From: CAVSBT01 sp964609465
GTDB taxonomy: Bacteria; Chloroflexota; Dehalococcoidia; DSTF01; JALHUB01
Reading direction: 5' to 3'
DNA: 6,193 nt
NCBI GenBank assembly: GCA_964609465.1
Contig: CAZSSQ010000144.1
Span: 1 to 6,193, forward strand
Part shown: piece after piece, positions 1-5,667 of the stretch
Numbering within the stretch: the stretch's first letter is position 1
How the letters are laid out: each line of letters opens with the position of its first letter
Notes under the pieces: generated by a model
The model's input: only the letters and a program-made list of their open reading frames with translations
Databases searched by the model: none
Told to the model about the DNA's origin: nothing
Made by a program: the position numbers and the translations under genes

Positions 1-1294
1 CGTCCACCATCAGGGGGAAGTAGATGGTCGGCGGGTGGAAGCCGTAGTCGATGAGACGCTTGGCGATGTCCAGGGTCTTCACCCCCTTCGCCTTCTGGCG
101 TGAGCCGGAGAAGACCACCTCGTGCATGCAGCGGCGGTCGTAGGGAAGGCGATAGGCGTCGCGAAGGCGTGCCAGGACGTAGTTGGCGTTAAGGACGGCG
201 TTGTTGCTCACCTCGCGCAGGCCGGCGGCGCCCAAGGTGCGAATGTAGGCGTAGGCCCGGACCATAACCCCGAAGTTGCCGTGGAAGAGGCCCACCCGCC
301 CGATGCTCTGTTCGGGCGCCGCCAGCACGTAGCTGTCGTCGTCCTGCCGGCGGCGCACGATGGGCGTCGGTAGGAAGGGGGCCAGCGGCTCCCTCACCGC
401 GATGGGCCCAGAGCCAGGCCCGCCACCGCCGTGGGGTGTGGAGAAGGTCTTGTGCAGGTTCAGGTGCACGATGTCGAAGCCCAGGTCGCCCATCTTCGCC
501 CGTCCCAGCAGGGCGTTCAGGTTGGCGCCGTCGCCATACAGGAGGGCCCCGGCTTGGTGCACCATCTCGGCGATGCGCAGAATTTGGGGGTCGAAGAGGC
601 CCAGGGTGTTGGGCAGGGTCAGCATCAGCGCCGCCACTGAATCATCGAGGGCGGTCGCCAGAGCTTCCAGGTCCATGTTGCCGTCGGCGCGGGAGGCGAT
701 GCTCACCACCTCGCAGCCGCACATGGCGGCCGTGGCCGGGTTGGTGCCGTGGGCGGTGTCGGGCAGAAGGACCCGCCGGCGGCCGGACGGGCGCTGCCCT
801 TCGCCCCGCTGCTCATGGTAGGCCCGAGCCATCAGGATGCCGGTCAGCTCACCTTGGGCGCCGGCCGCCGGCGCCAGGCTGACGGCGTCCATGCCCGTGA
901 TCTCCGCCAGGAGCCGCTGGAGGTCGAACATCAGGGCCAGAGCCCCCTGGGCCGTCTCCCGCTGGTGTGGGTGGAGCCTGGCGAAGCCCGTCAGGCGGAC
1001 GATGTCCTCGTGTACCCGCGGGTTGTACTTCATAGTGCAGCTACCCAGGGGATAGAAGGCAGTATCGACGCCGTAGTTCCGCTGGGAAAGGCGGGTGAAG
1101 TAGCGCACCAGGTCGGGCTGGGAAAGCTCGGGGAGCCGCAGGCCACGCCCGCCGGGGCCGCGGCGCAGGGCCGATTCCGGCGGCAGCGGCGCCGCGGGCA
1201 CGTCGAGCTCCGGCAGGGCGCAGGCGATGCGCCCCGGCCGGCTCAGGTCAAAGCTGAGGGTGGCGCCGGGGTCGGATTCCGCCGGGCTTGTCAC
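1..1294 (-). CDS. gcvPB: Glycine dehydrogenase (decarboxylating) subunit 2, GcvPB; C-terminus cut by window edge
   Basis: This is the PLP-binding subunit of the split P-protein, which decarboxylates glycine and passes the aminomethyl group to lipoyl-GcvH in the cytoplasm. I read 431 codons with no stop before the window edge. Visible family motifs are FDLSRPGR near residue 15, FYPLGSCTMKYNP at about 80-92, a PAAGAQGELTG segment near 142, DTAHGTNPATAAM, DGANLNALLG, and the PLP-lysine motif HKTFSTPHGGGGPGSGP with the Schiff-base lysine at residue 282. The read ends in IYFPLMVD, where the family normally continues with an EPTETE-type segment, so I infer about 50-70 missing residues. The GTG start at 1292-1294 is chosen because a G-rich Shine-Dalgarno-like stretch lies just upstream and an in-frame stop lies about 15 codons further up. 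It is separated from gcvPA by an unusually long, palindrome-rich gap. Function is very secure. Confidence 0.95.
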   Translation of the reverse strand, partial: MTSPAESDPGATLSFDLSRPGRIACALPELDVPAAPLPPESALRRGPGGRGLRLPELSQPDLVRYFTRLSQRNYGVDTAFYPLGSCTMKYNPRVHEDIVRLTGFARLHPHQRETAQGALALMFDLQRLLAEITGMDAVSLAPAAGAQGELTGILMARAYHEQRGEGQRPSGRRRVLLPDTAHGTNPATAAMCGCEVVSIASRADGNMDLEALATALDDSVAALMLTLPNTLGLFDPQILRIAEMVHQAGALLYGDGANLNALLGRAKMGDLGFDIVHLNLHKTFSTPHGGGGPGSGPIAVREPLAPFLPTPIVRRRQDDDSYVLAAPEQSIGRVGLFHGNFGVMVRAYAYIRTLGAAGLREVSNNAVLNANYVLARLRDAYRLPYDRRCMHEVVFSGSRQKAKGVKTLDIAKRLIDYGFHPPTIYFPLMVD

Positions 1295-1377
1295 TCTGCT
1301 TCCCCCAGGCGGCCCGCGGGCATCTCGGTCACGAGGTCACCCTCTGTCTTGGTTCTGCCCATCTCCCTCACGTCTGG

Positions 1378-1397
1378 AGGCCGGGCTTCGGCCCGGC
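1378..1397. repeat. Short GC-rich hairpin repeat, copy 1 (intergenic)
   Basis: The 20-mer AGGCCGGGCTTCGGCCCGGC forms a perfect 7-bp stem (GCCGGGC/GCCCGGC, 1380-1386 with 1391-1397) closed by a TTCG tetraloop. A second copy with 19 of 20 identical bases lies in the gcvPA coding region at 1711-1730, so this is a repeat and not a one-off hairpin. No T-run follows on either strand, which argues against an intrinsic terminator. A REP-like dispersed repeat or an mRNA-stabilising structure is possible, but neither role is shown. Confidence 0.7.
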
Positions 1398-1465
1398 ACG
1401 CCTGGCTGTCGCGGCCCGCCCAGGCTGATGGCCATTGAATCGAATAAGGCCGCATGATTGGCCAG

Positions 1466-1552
1466 CCGTAGGGACAGAGCTTCAGCTCTGTCCTGGGCCG
1501 AGCTTCCGCCTAAGGCGGATCCGCCTCCGGCGGAGAAGCTCGGCCCCTACGG
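1466..1552. repeat. Nested palindromic (MITE/REP-like) element of about 87 bp
   Basis: Outer inverted repeats CCGTAGGG (1466-1473) and CCCTACGG (1545-1552) bracket two internal palindromes. The first is a perfect 9-bp stem, GGACAGAGC (1472-1480) with GCTCTGTCC (1485-1493), closed by TTCA. The second is a perfect 12-bp stem, GGGCCGAGCTTC (1495-1506) with GAAGCTCGGCCC (1535-1546). Inside it sit two mini-hairpins, CCGCC-TAA-GGCGG (1506-1518) and CCGCC-TCC-GGCGG (1521-1533). These share the self-complementary GGCGGATCCGCC (1514-1525), so an alternative single long hairpin is also possible. The outer arms share a base or two with the inner stems. No transposase or open reading frame is present. 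It resembles non-autonomous mobile or REP-type elements, but family membership is inferred. Confidence 0.7.
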
Positions 1553-1581
1553 GACGACCTTCAAGAGCGGTCCGCTCGCCC

Positions 1582-1607
1582 ATCCGTTAATCCGTTCTCT
1601 ATCCGTT
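1582..1607. repeat. Three direct copies of ATCCGTT over the gcvPA stop codon
   Basis: ATCCGTT occurs at 1582-1588, 1590-1596 and 1601-1607. The last copy encodes the end of gcvPA and abuts its TAG stop (1599-1601). The spacing is uneven (8 then 11 bases), so this is not a clean tandem repeat. It may be a footprint of local duplication at the gcvPA 3' end, or chance. Confidence 0.45.
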
Positions 1608-2972
1608 GACAGATCTCAGCGCCTCCACCAGCCGGTCGATCTCCTCCCGCGTGTTCATCTCCGTCACGCAGAGCAGCATGGCGTGCTCAGGGGGCTCCCG
1701 CATTCCCCGAAGGCCGGGCTTTGGCCCGGCGCCCGTCCCCGGCGAGACGTCCAGCCCGCCCACGATGCCCTCCGCCAGCAGCGCCTGGTTCAACTCCGCC
1801 ACCGGCCTCGGGCCGCCCACCACGAACTCGTTGAAGAACGCCCCTTCCAGCGGCAGCCGGTAGCCAGACAGCCCGGCGATACGCTCGGCGGCGTAGTGGG
1901 CCTTGTGGTAGCAGAGCTCCGCTACCCGGCGCAGCCCCTGCTTCCCCATCGCGCACAGGTACACCGTAGCCGCCAGCGCCACCAGTTGCTCGCTGGTGCA
2001 GATGTTGGAGGTGGCTCGCTCCCTCCGGATGTGCTGCTCCCGCGTCTGGAGAGTGAGGACGTACCCCGTCCGGCCCTCGGCGTCTCGCGTCCGCCCTACG
2101 ATGCGCCCCGGCATCTGGCGCACGTACTCGCGCCGACAGGCGAAGAGCCCCAGGTATGGCCCTCCGAAGCTCAGAGGAATGCCCAGGGGCTGCCCCTCGC
2201 CCACGGCAATGTCCGCACCGTACTCGCCCGGCGGCCGCAGCAACCCCAGCGATACCGGCTCGACCACGGCCACGTGGAGGGCCCCGGCAGCGTGGGCCGC
2301 CTGTCCCAGGGCCTCCACCTCCTCCAGGTAGCCGAAGAAGTTGGGCTGCTGGACGACCAGGCAGGCGTACTCATCTGTCAACCGCGGGCTCTCCGCCGTC
2401 ACCTGCTCCACGGCCAGCCCGCGCCCTGCGGCGTAGGTGCGCACTACTGCCTCGTAGTGGGGGTGGACGGTCTCGAGGACAGCGATGCGGCTGCGCCCGG
2501 TGATGGCGGCGGCCATCAGGCAGGCCTCGGCCAGGGCGCTGGCGCCGTCGTACATGCCGGCGTTCGCCACCTCCATGCCCAGCAGTTCGCAGACCAGCGA
2601 CTGGAACTCGAAGGCGGTCTGGAGGGTGCCCTGGCTCACCTCCGGCTGATAGGGGGTGTAAGAGGTGGAGAACTCGCCGCGGGACAGGATCTGGCCCACG
2701 ACGCTGGGGATGAAATGGTGGTAGGCGCCCCCGCCCAGGAAGCAGGCCATCCCATACGGGCCGTTGGGCTGGCCGGCGGCCCGGTTGCGAGCAGCCAGGG
2801 CCGATAGTTCCGCCACCAGCTCGGGCTCGGAGAGGGGCGGCGGCAGGCGCAGGGGCGGGTCGCGCTGGGCCTCGGGGATGCCGGCGAAGAGGTCGTCCAG
2901 GGAGCGGGCCCCGACGGCCTCCAGCATGGCCCGCCGGTCGGCCTCGGTGTTGGCGATGTAGGGGTTAGCCAC
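1599..2972 (-). CDS. gcvPA: Glycine dehydrogenase (decarboxylating) subunit 1, GcvPA
   Basis: This is the non-PLP-binding partner of GcvPB; the two form the glycine decarboxylase of the glycine cleavage system. The 457-residue protein begins MANPYIANTEADRRAML, the usual N-terminus of this subunit. It carries FLGGGAYHHFIPSVV (about 79-92), SYTPYQPEVSQGTLQTAFEFQ (104-124), NAGMYDGASALAEA (137-150), PLSFGGPYLG (266-275) and the ATSNICTSEQL segment (320-330). The GTG start (2970-2972) matches the conserved N-terminus; an AGGA Shine-Dalgarno sequence lies 6 nt before it. The C-terminal stretch around residues 411-427 looks longer than usual before the LLCVTEMNTREEIDRLVEAL ending. That extra piece coincides with an in-frame palindromic repeat. 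gcvH lies 57 nt upstream in the same direction. Confidence 0.96.
   Translation of the reverse strand: MANPYIANTEADRRAMLEAVGARSLDDLFAGIPEAQRDPPLRLPPPLSEPELVAELSALAARNRAAGQPNGPYGMACFLGGGAYHHFIPSVVGQILSRGEFSTSYTPYQPEVSQGTLQTAFEFQSLVCELLGMEVANAGMYDGASALAEACLMAAAITGRSRIAVLETVHPHYEAVVRTYAAGRGLAVEQVTAESPRLTDEYACLVVQQPNFFGYLEEVEALGQAAHAAGALHVAVVEPVSLGLLRPPGEYGADIAVGEGQPLGIPLSFGGPYLGLFACRREYVRQMPGRIVGRTRDAEGRTGYVLTLQTREQHIRRERATSNICTSEQLVALAATVYLCAMGKQGLRRVAELCYHKAHYAAERIAGLSGYRLPLEGAFFNEFVVGGPRPVAELNQALLAEGIVGGLDVSPGTGAGPKPGLRGMREPPEHAMLLCVTEMNTREEIDRLVEALRSVNG
1711..1730. repeat. Short GC-rich hairpin repeat, copy 2 (inside gcvPA)
   Basis: AGGCCGGGCTTTGGCCCGGC differs by one base from the intergenic copy at 1378-1397. 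Its stem is GCCGGGC (1713-1719) with GCCCGGC (1724-1730) and a TTTG loop. On the coding strand it specifies residues 415-421 of GcvPA (AGPKPGL). It stays in frame and creates no stop. It sits in the proline/glycine-rich stretch between VGGLDVS and the conserved LLCVTE segment, where relatives as I recall them have a shorter linker. Confidence 0.65.
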
Positions 2973-2996
2973 GGGCTGTCCTGCGTGGACGTCTCC

Positions 2997-3027
2997 GCGG
3001 GTCGAAGCCCGCAGGCCGCTAGCGGCC
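2997..3027. repeat. Two adjacent hairpins in the gcvH-gcvPA spacer
   Basis: The 57-nt spacer after the gcvH stop holds a perfect 14-bp palindrome, GGCCGCTAGCGGCC (3014-3027). Next to it is a 5-bp stem, GCGGG (2997-3001) with CCCGC (3008-3012). On the minus strand the second hairpin contains GGGCTTCGACCC, close to the GGGCTTCGGCCC core of the 20-bp repeat elsewhere in the window. No T-run follows, so termination is unlikely. An RNA structure that tunes stability or gcvPA translation is possible. Confidence 0.5.
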
Positions 3028-3029
3028 CG

Positions 3030-3422
3030 TCATTCTGCCTGTTCCTGCGCGATGAGCTCTTCGTACTGCTCTGCCGTCAGCAACTCGCCCACTTCGCTGG
3101 CGTCCGAGAGGGTCAGCCTCACCAGCCAGCCGCGACCGTAGGGGTCCTGGTTCACCAGCTCCGGCGACTTCATGGCCTCCTCGTTGCGCTCCGCCACCTC
3201 GCCGCTGACCGGCGACAAGAGGTCCGACACCGCCTTCACAGACTCGATCTCGCCCAGCTTCTCGAACTGGTGGACGGCAGTCCCCACCTTCGGCAGTTCC
3301 AGGTAGACCAGATCGCCTAGCTGGTCCTGGGCGTGGTCTGTGATGCCGAGAGCGGCGGCGTCGCCCTCGACCCGCACCCACTCGTGTTCCTTCGAGTAGC
3401 GTAGCTCCGCGGGGACTGCCAT
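3030..3422 (-). CDS. gcvH: Glycine cleavage system H protein (lipoyl carrier)
   Basis: GcvH carries the aminomethyl intermediate on a lipoyl arm between the P-, T- and L-proteins. The 130-residue product is normal in length. It opens with ELRYSKEHEWVRVEG, the typical H-protein N-terminus, followed by LGITDHAQDQLGDLVYLELP (25-44). The lipoylation motif GEIESVKAVSDLLSPVSGEV places the modified lysine at residue 63. The ATG start is supported by AAGGAGG (3433-3439 on the plus map, read on the minus strand) about 10 nt upstream, with a second AGAGGA stretch closer in. The gcvT stop is 23 nt upstream, so the two genes are almost certainly co-transcribed. The acidic tail EELIAQEQAE is unremarkable. 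Confidence 0.97.
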   Translation of the reverse strand: MAVPAELRYSKEHEWVRVEGDAAALGITDHAQDQLGDLVYLELPKVGTAVHQFEKLGEIESVKAVSDLLSPVSGEVAERNEEAMKSPELVNQDPYGRGWLVRLTLSDASEVGELLTAEQYEELIAQEQAE

Positions 3423-3445
3423 GGTCCTCTGGCCTCCTTGTTGGG

Positions 3446-4579
3446 TTAGGATGAAGCCGGCTTCGGCGAGCCCGGTGGAGCCGCCGGCCGGCGGTAGAAG
3501 GGCCGCGGGACGACGCGAGCGGGCAGGCGCTTCCCCCTCACCTCCACCTCCACGTTGGTGCCCTCAGCGGTCAGCGAGGACGGCAGGTAGCCCATGGCGA
3601 TGCTCGCCTCCAGCGTGGGGGAGTAGCCGCCGCTGGTAACTCTACCCACTTGCTCCCCGCCGTGCAAGATGACGCAGCCCGACCGCATGATCCCCGGTCC
3701 TGGCGCCATCAGACATATCAGGTGTCGCTCCACCCGTGTTCGGGCCGCCTCCAGGGCCGCCCGGCCCACGAAGTCGGCGCCGTCGTCCAGGGTGACGGCC
3801 CAGCCGAGGCCGGCCTCCCAGGGGTTGGTGGTCGTGTCGATATCGTTGCCGTAGAGTGCCAGAGCTGCCTCCAGACGCAGCGTGTCGCGGGCGCCGAGGC
3901 CGCAGGGCTGGACGCCTGCCGCCACTAGCCTCTCCCACAGCGACCTCCCCGGCTCCACCGGCGTCACCAGCTCAAAGCCGTCCTCCCCCGTGTAGCCCGT
4001 CCGCGACACGAAGAGCGTCTCTCCCTGCCACCACGTCTCCGTGCAGCGACGCCGCGGCAGCCCCTGTGCCGCCTCCGGGCCCACCACTTGCGCCAGCGTC
4101 TCGACGGCCTGCGGGCCCTGGAGGGCCAGCATCACGGTGCTCTCCTGCCGGTCCTCTACCGTTGCGTTCATCTGTGGCTTCAGCAGCCCCCGGATCTCCT
4201 CGCGGTCGCGGTCGGCGTTCACCGAGTTGCCCACCACCAGGAAGCGGTCCGCTGCCAGCCGGTAGGTGTAGAAGTCGTCCAGGATACCGCCGTCCTCCTG
4301 GCAGAGGAGGCTATAGTGACCCTGGCCCGGCTCCAGGCGGCGTGCATCGCAGGTCCCGGCGCGGCTCACGAGGTCGGCGGCGTCCGCCCCGCTGAGGTAC
4401 AGCCTCCCCATGTGGGACACGTCGAAGAGGCCGACCCGGTTGCGCACCGCGCGGTGCTCCTCGAGGATGCCGGCGAACTGTAGGGGCATGGACCAGCCGG
4501 CGAAGGGCACCATGCGCGCCCGCAGCGCCTGGTGCTGCTCGTCCAGGGGGCTGCGTCGGAGGCTCTCGCTATCGGGCAT
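3446..4579 (-). CDS. gcvT: Glycine cleavage system T protein (aminomethyltransferase)
   Basis: GcvT transfers the methylene carbon from aminomethyl-lipoyl-GcvH to tetrahydrofolate and releases ammonia. The 377-residue product shows MVPFAGWSMPLQF (23-35), GLFDVSHMGR (50-59), GGILDDFYTYR with the conserved aspartate at about 101, SRTGYTGEDGFEL (192-204), GLGARDTLRLEA (227-238), NPWEAGLGW (252-260) and GRVTSGGYSPTL (312-323). These are the folate-binding and core motifs in their usual order. The frame stays open far upstream, over the MBL gene. The ATG at 4577-4579 is chosen because AAGGGG precedes it by about 6 nt and homology begins just after it. After the usual PFYRR ending there is a Pro/Ser-rich tail of about 13 residues, encoded by GC palindromes, that looks non-conserved. 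Confidence 0.96.
   Translation of the reverse strand: MPDSESLRRSPLDEQHQALRARMVPFAGWSMPLQFAGILEEHRAVRNRVGLFDVSHMGRLYLSGADAADLVSRAGTCDARRLEPGQGHYSLLCQEDGGILDDFYTYRLAADRFLVVGNSVNADRDREEIRGLLKPQMNATVEDRQESTVMLALQGPQAVETLAQVVGPEAAQGLPRRRCTETWWQGETLFVSRTGYTGEDGFELVTPVEPGRSLWERLVAAGVQPCGLGARDTLRLEAALALYGNDIDTTTNPWEAGLGWAVTLDDGADFVGRAALEAARTRVERHLICLMAPGPGIMRSGCVILHGGEQVGRVTSGGYSPTLEASIAMGYLPSSLTAEGTNVEVEVRGKRLPARVVPRPFYRRPAAPPGSPKPASS
3453..3494. repeat. Palindromes encoding the extra C-terminal tail of GcvT
   Basis: Two perfect palindromes, GAAGCCGGCTTC (3453-3464) and CCGCCGGCCGGCGG (3481-3494), lie in the last 50 bases of gcvT. They encode most of the tail that follows the family's usual PFY(K/R)R ending. 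They may be repeat-derived extension of the 3' end, or simply the result of biased composition in an unconstrained tail. Confidence 0.4.
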
Positions 4580-4596
4580 CGGAGCCCCTTCGGCCC

Positions 4597-5493
4597 TCAG
4601 AGAGGCTGCCAGCGGCGCCGGCCCTCCGGCGTCGCTGTCATGCGACCCGCCCCCGGGAAGGGCAGGTGCACGGAGATGACCAGGGCGTTCTCCCGGATGG
4701 CGCGCTCTAGGAGCCCGCGCTTCGTTTCCAGTGAGACCAGGGGCAGCACGTCGAAGGCCGCCACCCAGGCCAGCCGCTCCAACTGCACCCGGTGTTGCGC
4801 GATGTCGCCCACGTAGAGGGCCACCTCGCCGCCCGAGGTGATGACCACGCTGGCGTGGTGCTCCGTGTGCCCTGGCGAGGGGATGACCACCACCTCCGAG
4901 GTCACCCGCGTCTCGCCCTCGATGAGCTGCAACTGGCCGCCTTCCTCGAGGGGCGTCAGGTTCTCGGCCAGGTAAGTGGCGCGGGTCCGCTCGTTGGGGT
5001 GTCGGGCCGCCTCCCACTCGCCGCGCTGGATGAAGTAGCGGGCGCGCGGGAAGGTGGACACCAGCTTCCTGTCTTGGCCCTCCTTTCCGGAGGGCAGGCC
5101 TGCCTGCCGGACAGGCAGGTAGCGGGTGTTCCAGCCGCAGTGGTCGGCGTGGAGGTGGGTGTTGATGACGATGTCCACGTCCTCCGGCCGGAAGCCGTGG
5201 GCGGCCAGGTCCGACAGCAGGTTGCCCTTCTCCAGGGGCGAGGCGTGCCAGCTCTCGCGCCCCTTGTCGCCCACCCCCGTCTCGATCAGTATGGTCTTCC
5301 CTTCCGACTGGAGGAGCAGGCAGTTGAGCCCCAGCCCCGTCCGGTGTGACTCGTCTAGGTCCTCCACCACCGGCTCCCACATCGGGCGCGGCACCACCCC
5401 GAAGACGGCGCCGGCGTCCAGGCGGAAGGTCCCGTCGCTGAGCACCACCAGCTCCAGCGACCCTACGCGGTACCTGCCTTTGCCCTCGGTCAC
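4597..5493 (-). CDS. MBL-fold metallohydrolase, YtnP/AHL-lactonase-like
   Basis: This is a metallo-beta-lactamase-fold hydrolase of about 298 residues. The metal-binding signature is complete: THLHADH gives His113, His115, Asp117 and His118; PGHTEHH gives His209; VGD gives Asp230; and VHLPFPG gives His276. The FGVVPRPMW motif (31-39) and the ARYFIQRGEWEAARHPNERT block (151-170) recall the YtnP-type lactonase branch. Substrate specificity cannot be read from sequence, so lactonase activity is only a possibility. No signal peptide is seen. I prefer the GTG start at 5491-5493 because GGAAGGA lies 8 nt upstream; an in-frame TTG eight codons earlier (5515-5517) also has a GAGG. The gene ends 17 nt before gcvT, implying one operon. 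Residues about 124-147 form a long linker that includes an in-frame palindrome. Confidence 0.88.
   Translation of the reverse strand: MTEGKGRYRVGSLELVVLSDGTFRLDAGAVFGVVPRPMWEPVVEDLDESHRTGLGLNCLLLQSEGKTILIETGVGDKGRESWHASPLEKGNLLSDLAAHGFRPEDVDIVINTHLHADHCGWNTRYLPVRQAGLPSGKEGQDRKLVSTFPRARYFIQRGEWEAARHPNERTRATYLAENLTPLEEGGQLQLIEGETRVTSEVVVIPSPGHTEHHASVVITSGGEVALYVGDIAQHRVQLERLAWVAAFDVLPLVSLETKRGLLERAIRENALVISVHLPFPGAGRMTATPEGRRRWQPL
5086..5119. repeat. Palindromic repeat embedded in frame in the MBL gene
   Basis: Three overlapping inverted repeats are visible. One is CCTGCCTG (5099-5106) with CAGGCAGG (5112-5119) around a CCGGA loop. Another is the perfect 12-bp palindrome GGCAGGCCTGCC (5093-5104). 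The third is a wider imperfect one from TCCGG (5086-5090) to CCGGA (5107-5111). They encode roughly residues 125-136 of the hydrolase (YLPVRQAGLPSG). This lies between the HxHxDH motif and the conserved FPRARYF strand, where related proteins usually have a shorter loop. Confidence 0.65.
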
Positions 5494-5551
5494 GGGAGAA
5501 GTCCTTCCAGGCGGCAATCTGAACCTCGATGCGGCATTCGGAGGTTATCCC

Positions 5552-5581
5552 AAGATAGCGTGCGGCCCGTCGGGGCGTCAA
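5552..5581 (-). promoter_or_regulatory. Candidate sigma70-type promoter for the MBL-gcvTHPAPB operon
   Basis: Read on the minus strand, TTGACG (5581-5576) and TATCTT (5557-5552) are separated by 18 bp. The predicted start near 5545 gives a leader of about 50 nt before the GTG start of the MBL gene. Both hexamers are good matches to the consensus. I see no glycine riboswitch in the leader, which is too short for one. Confidence 0.55.
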
Positions 5582-5583
5582 TT

Positions 5584-5607
5584 GGAGGGCGAGCCGCCCT
5601 CCTTTTT
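5584..5607 (+). terminator. Intrinsic (Rho-independent) terminator, plus-strand orientation
   Basis: A perfect 8-bp stem, GGAGGGCG (5584-5591) with CGCCCTCC (5595-5602), has a 3-nt AGC loop and is followed directly by TTTTT (5603-5607). It points toward ilvE and lies upstream of the ilvE -10 box, next to the minus-strand -35 box. No plus-strand gene precedes it in the window. It may block antisense or upstream read-through into ilvE, or act as an attenuator if a more distal promoter exists. Confidence 0.75.
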
Positions 5608-5626
5608 CGCCCCACTGCCCGCGACC

Positions 5627-5635
5627 TGCTATAAT
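5627..5635 (+). promoter_or_regulatory. ilvE: Extended -10 promoter of ilvE
   Basis: TGCTATAAT combines a perfect TATAAT (5630-5635) with the TGn extension. The expected -35 region near 5605-5612 has only a weak match, as is common for extended -10 promoters. Initiation near 5642 would give a leader of about 26 nt, with room for the ribosome-binding site and little else. Confidence 0.65.
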
Positions 5636-5651
5636 GGCCCCTGCCTTTGCG

Positions 5652-5658
5652 AAAGGAG
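5652..5658 (+). promoter_or_regulatory. ilvE: Ribosome-binding site of ilvE
   Basis: AAAGGAG lies 9 nt before the ATG at 5668 and fixes the start of the aminotransferase gene. Confidence 0.8.
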
Positions 5659-5667
5659 CCTACTACC

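Larger units (their letters stand above)
1295..1598. other. Gene-free spacer between gcvPA and gcvPB
   Basis: These 304 bases hold no convincing gene. Plus-strand reading frames across it are extensions of antisense frames over gcvPA and gcvPB. The left part (about 1295-1377) shows nothing recognisable beyond the gcvPB ribosome-binding region. The right part holds a 20-bp hairpin (1378-1397), a nested palindromic element (1466-1552), and three copies of ATCCGTT (1582-1607). The other gaps in the operon are only 17-57 nt, so this gap looks expanded by repeat insertion. I found no T-run after any hairpin on the minus strand, so read-through from gcvPA into gcvPB remains the simplest view. Confidence 0.8.

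Noticed and set aside
749..1438. Plus-strand open frame of 229 codons
   Set aside because: It lies antisense to gcvPB and the spacer, lacks family motifs, and the minus strand clearly encodes GcvPB.
1430..1460. Possible internal minus-strand promoter for gcvPB in an AT-richer patch
   Set aside because: No pair of -35/-10 hexamers with acceptable spacing could be found.
1466..1552. tRNA-like cloverleaf reading of the nested palindromes
   Set aside because: The arm lengths are wrong, there is no T-loop GTTCRA signature, and no plausible anticodon loop is present.
1458..2807. Plus-strand open frame of 449 codons
   Set aside because: It is antisense to gcvPA, has no recognisable motifs and is rich in Arg, Pro, His and Gly. 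Long antisense frames are expected in GC-rich genes.
5494..5545. Glycine riboswitch upstream of the gcv operon
   Set aside because: The predicted leader is only about 50 nt and shows none of the conserved glycine-aptamer core.
5529..5558. Nine-codon plus-strand leader peptide (MRHSEVIPR) before the terminator, as an ilvE attenuator
   Set aside because: It has only one Val and one Ile and no run of branched-chain codons. No promoter is evident upstream of it, and the ilvE promoter lies downstream of the hairpin.
4580..5581. N-terminal extension of the gcvT frame by about 334 codons
   Set aside because: It overlaps the MBL gene in another frame with low-complexity Arg/Pro/Gly sequence. The gcvT ATG at 4577-4579 has its own Shine-Dalgarno sequence and matches the family start.
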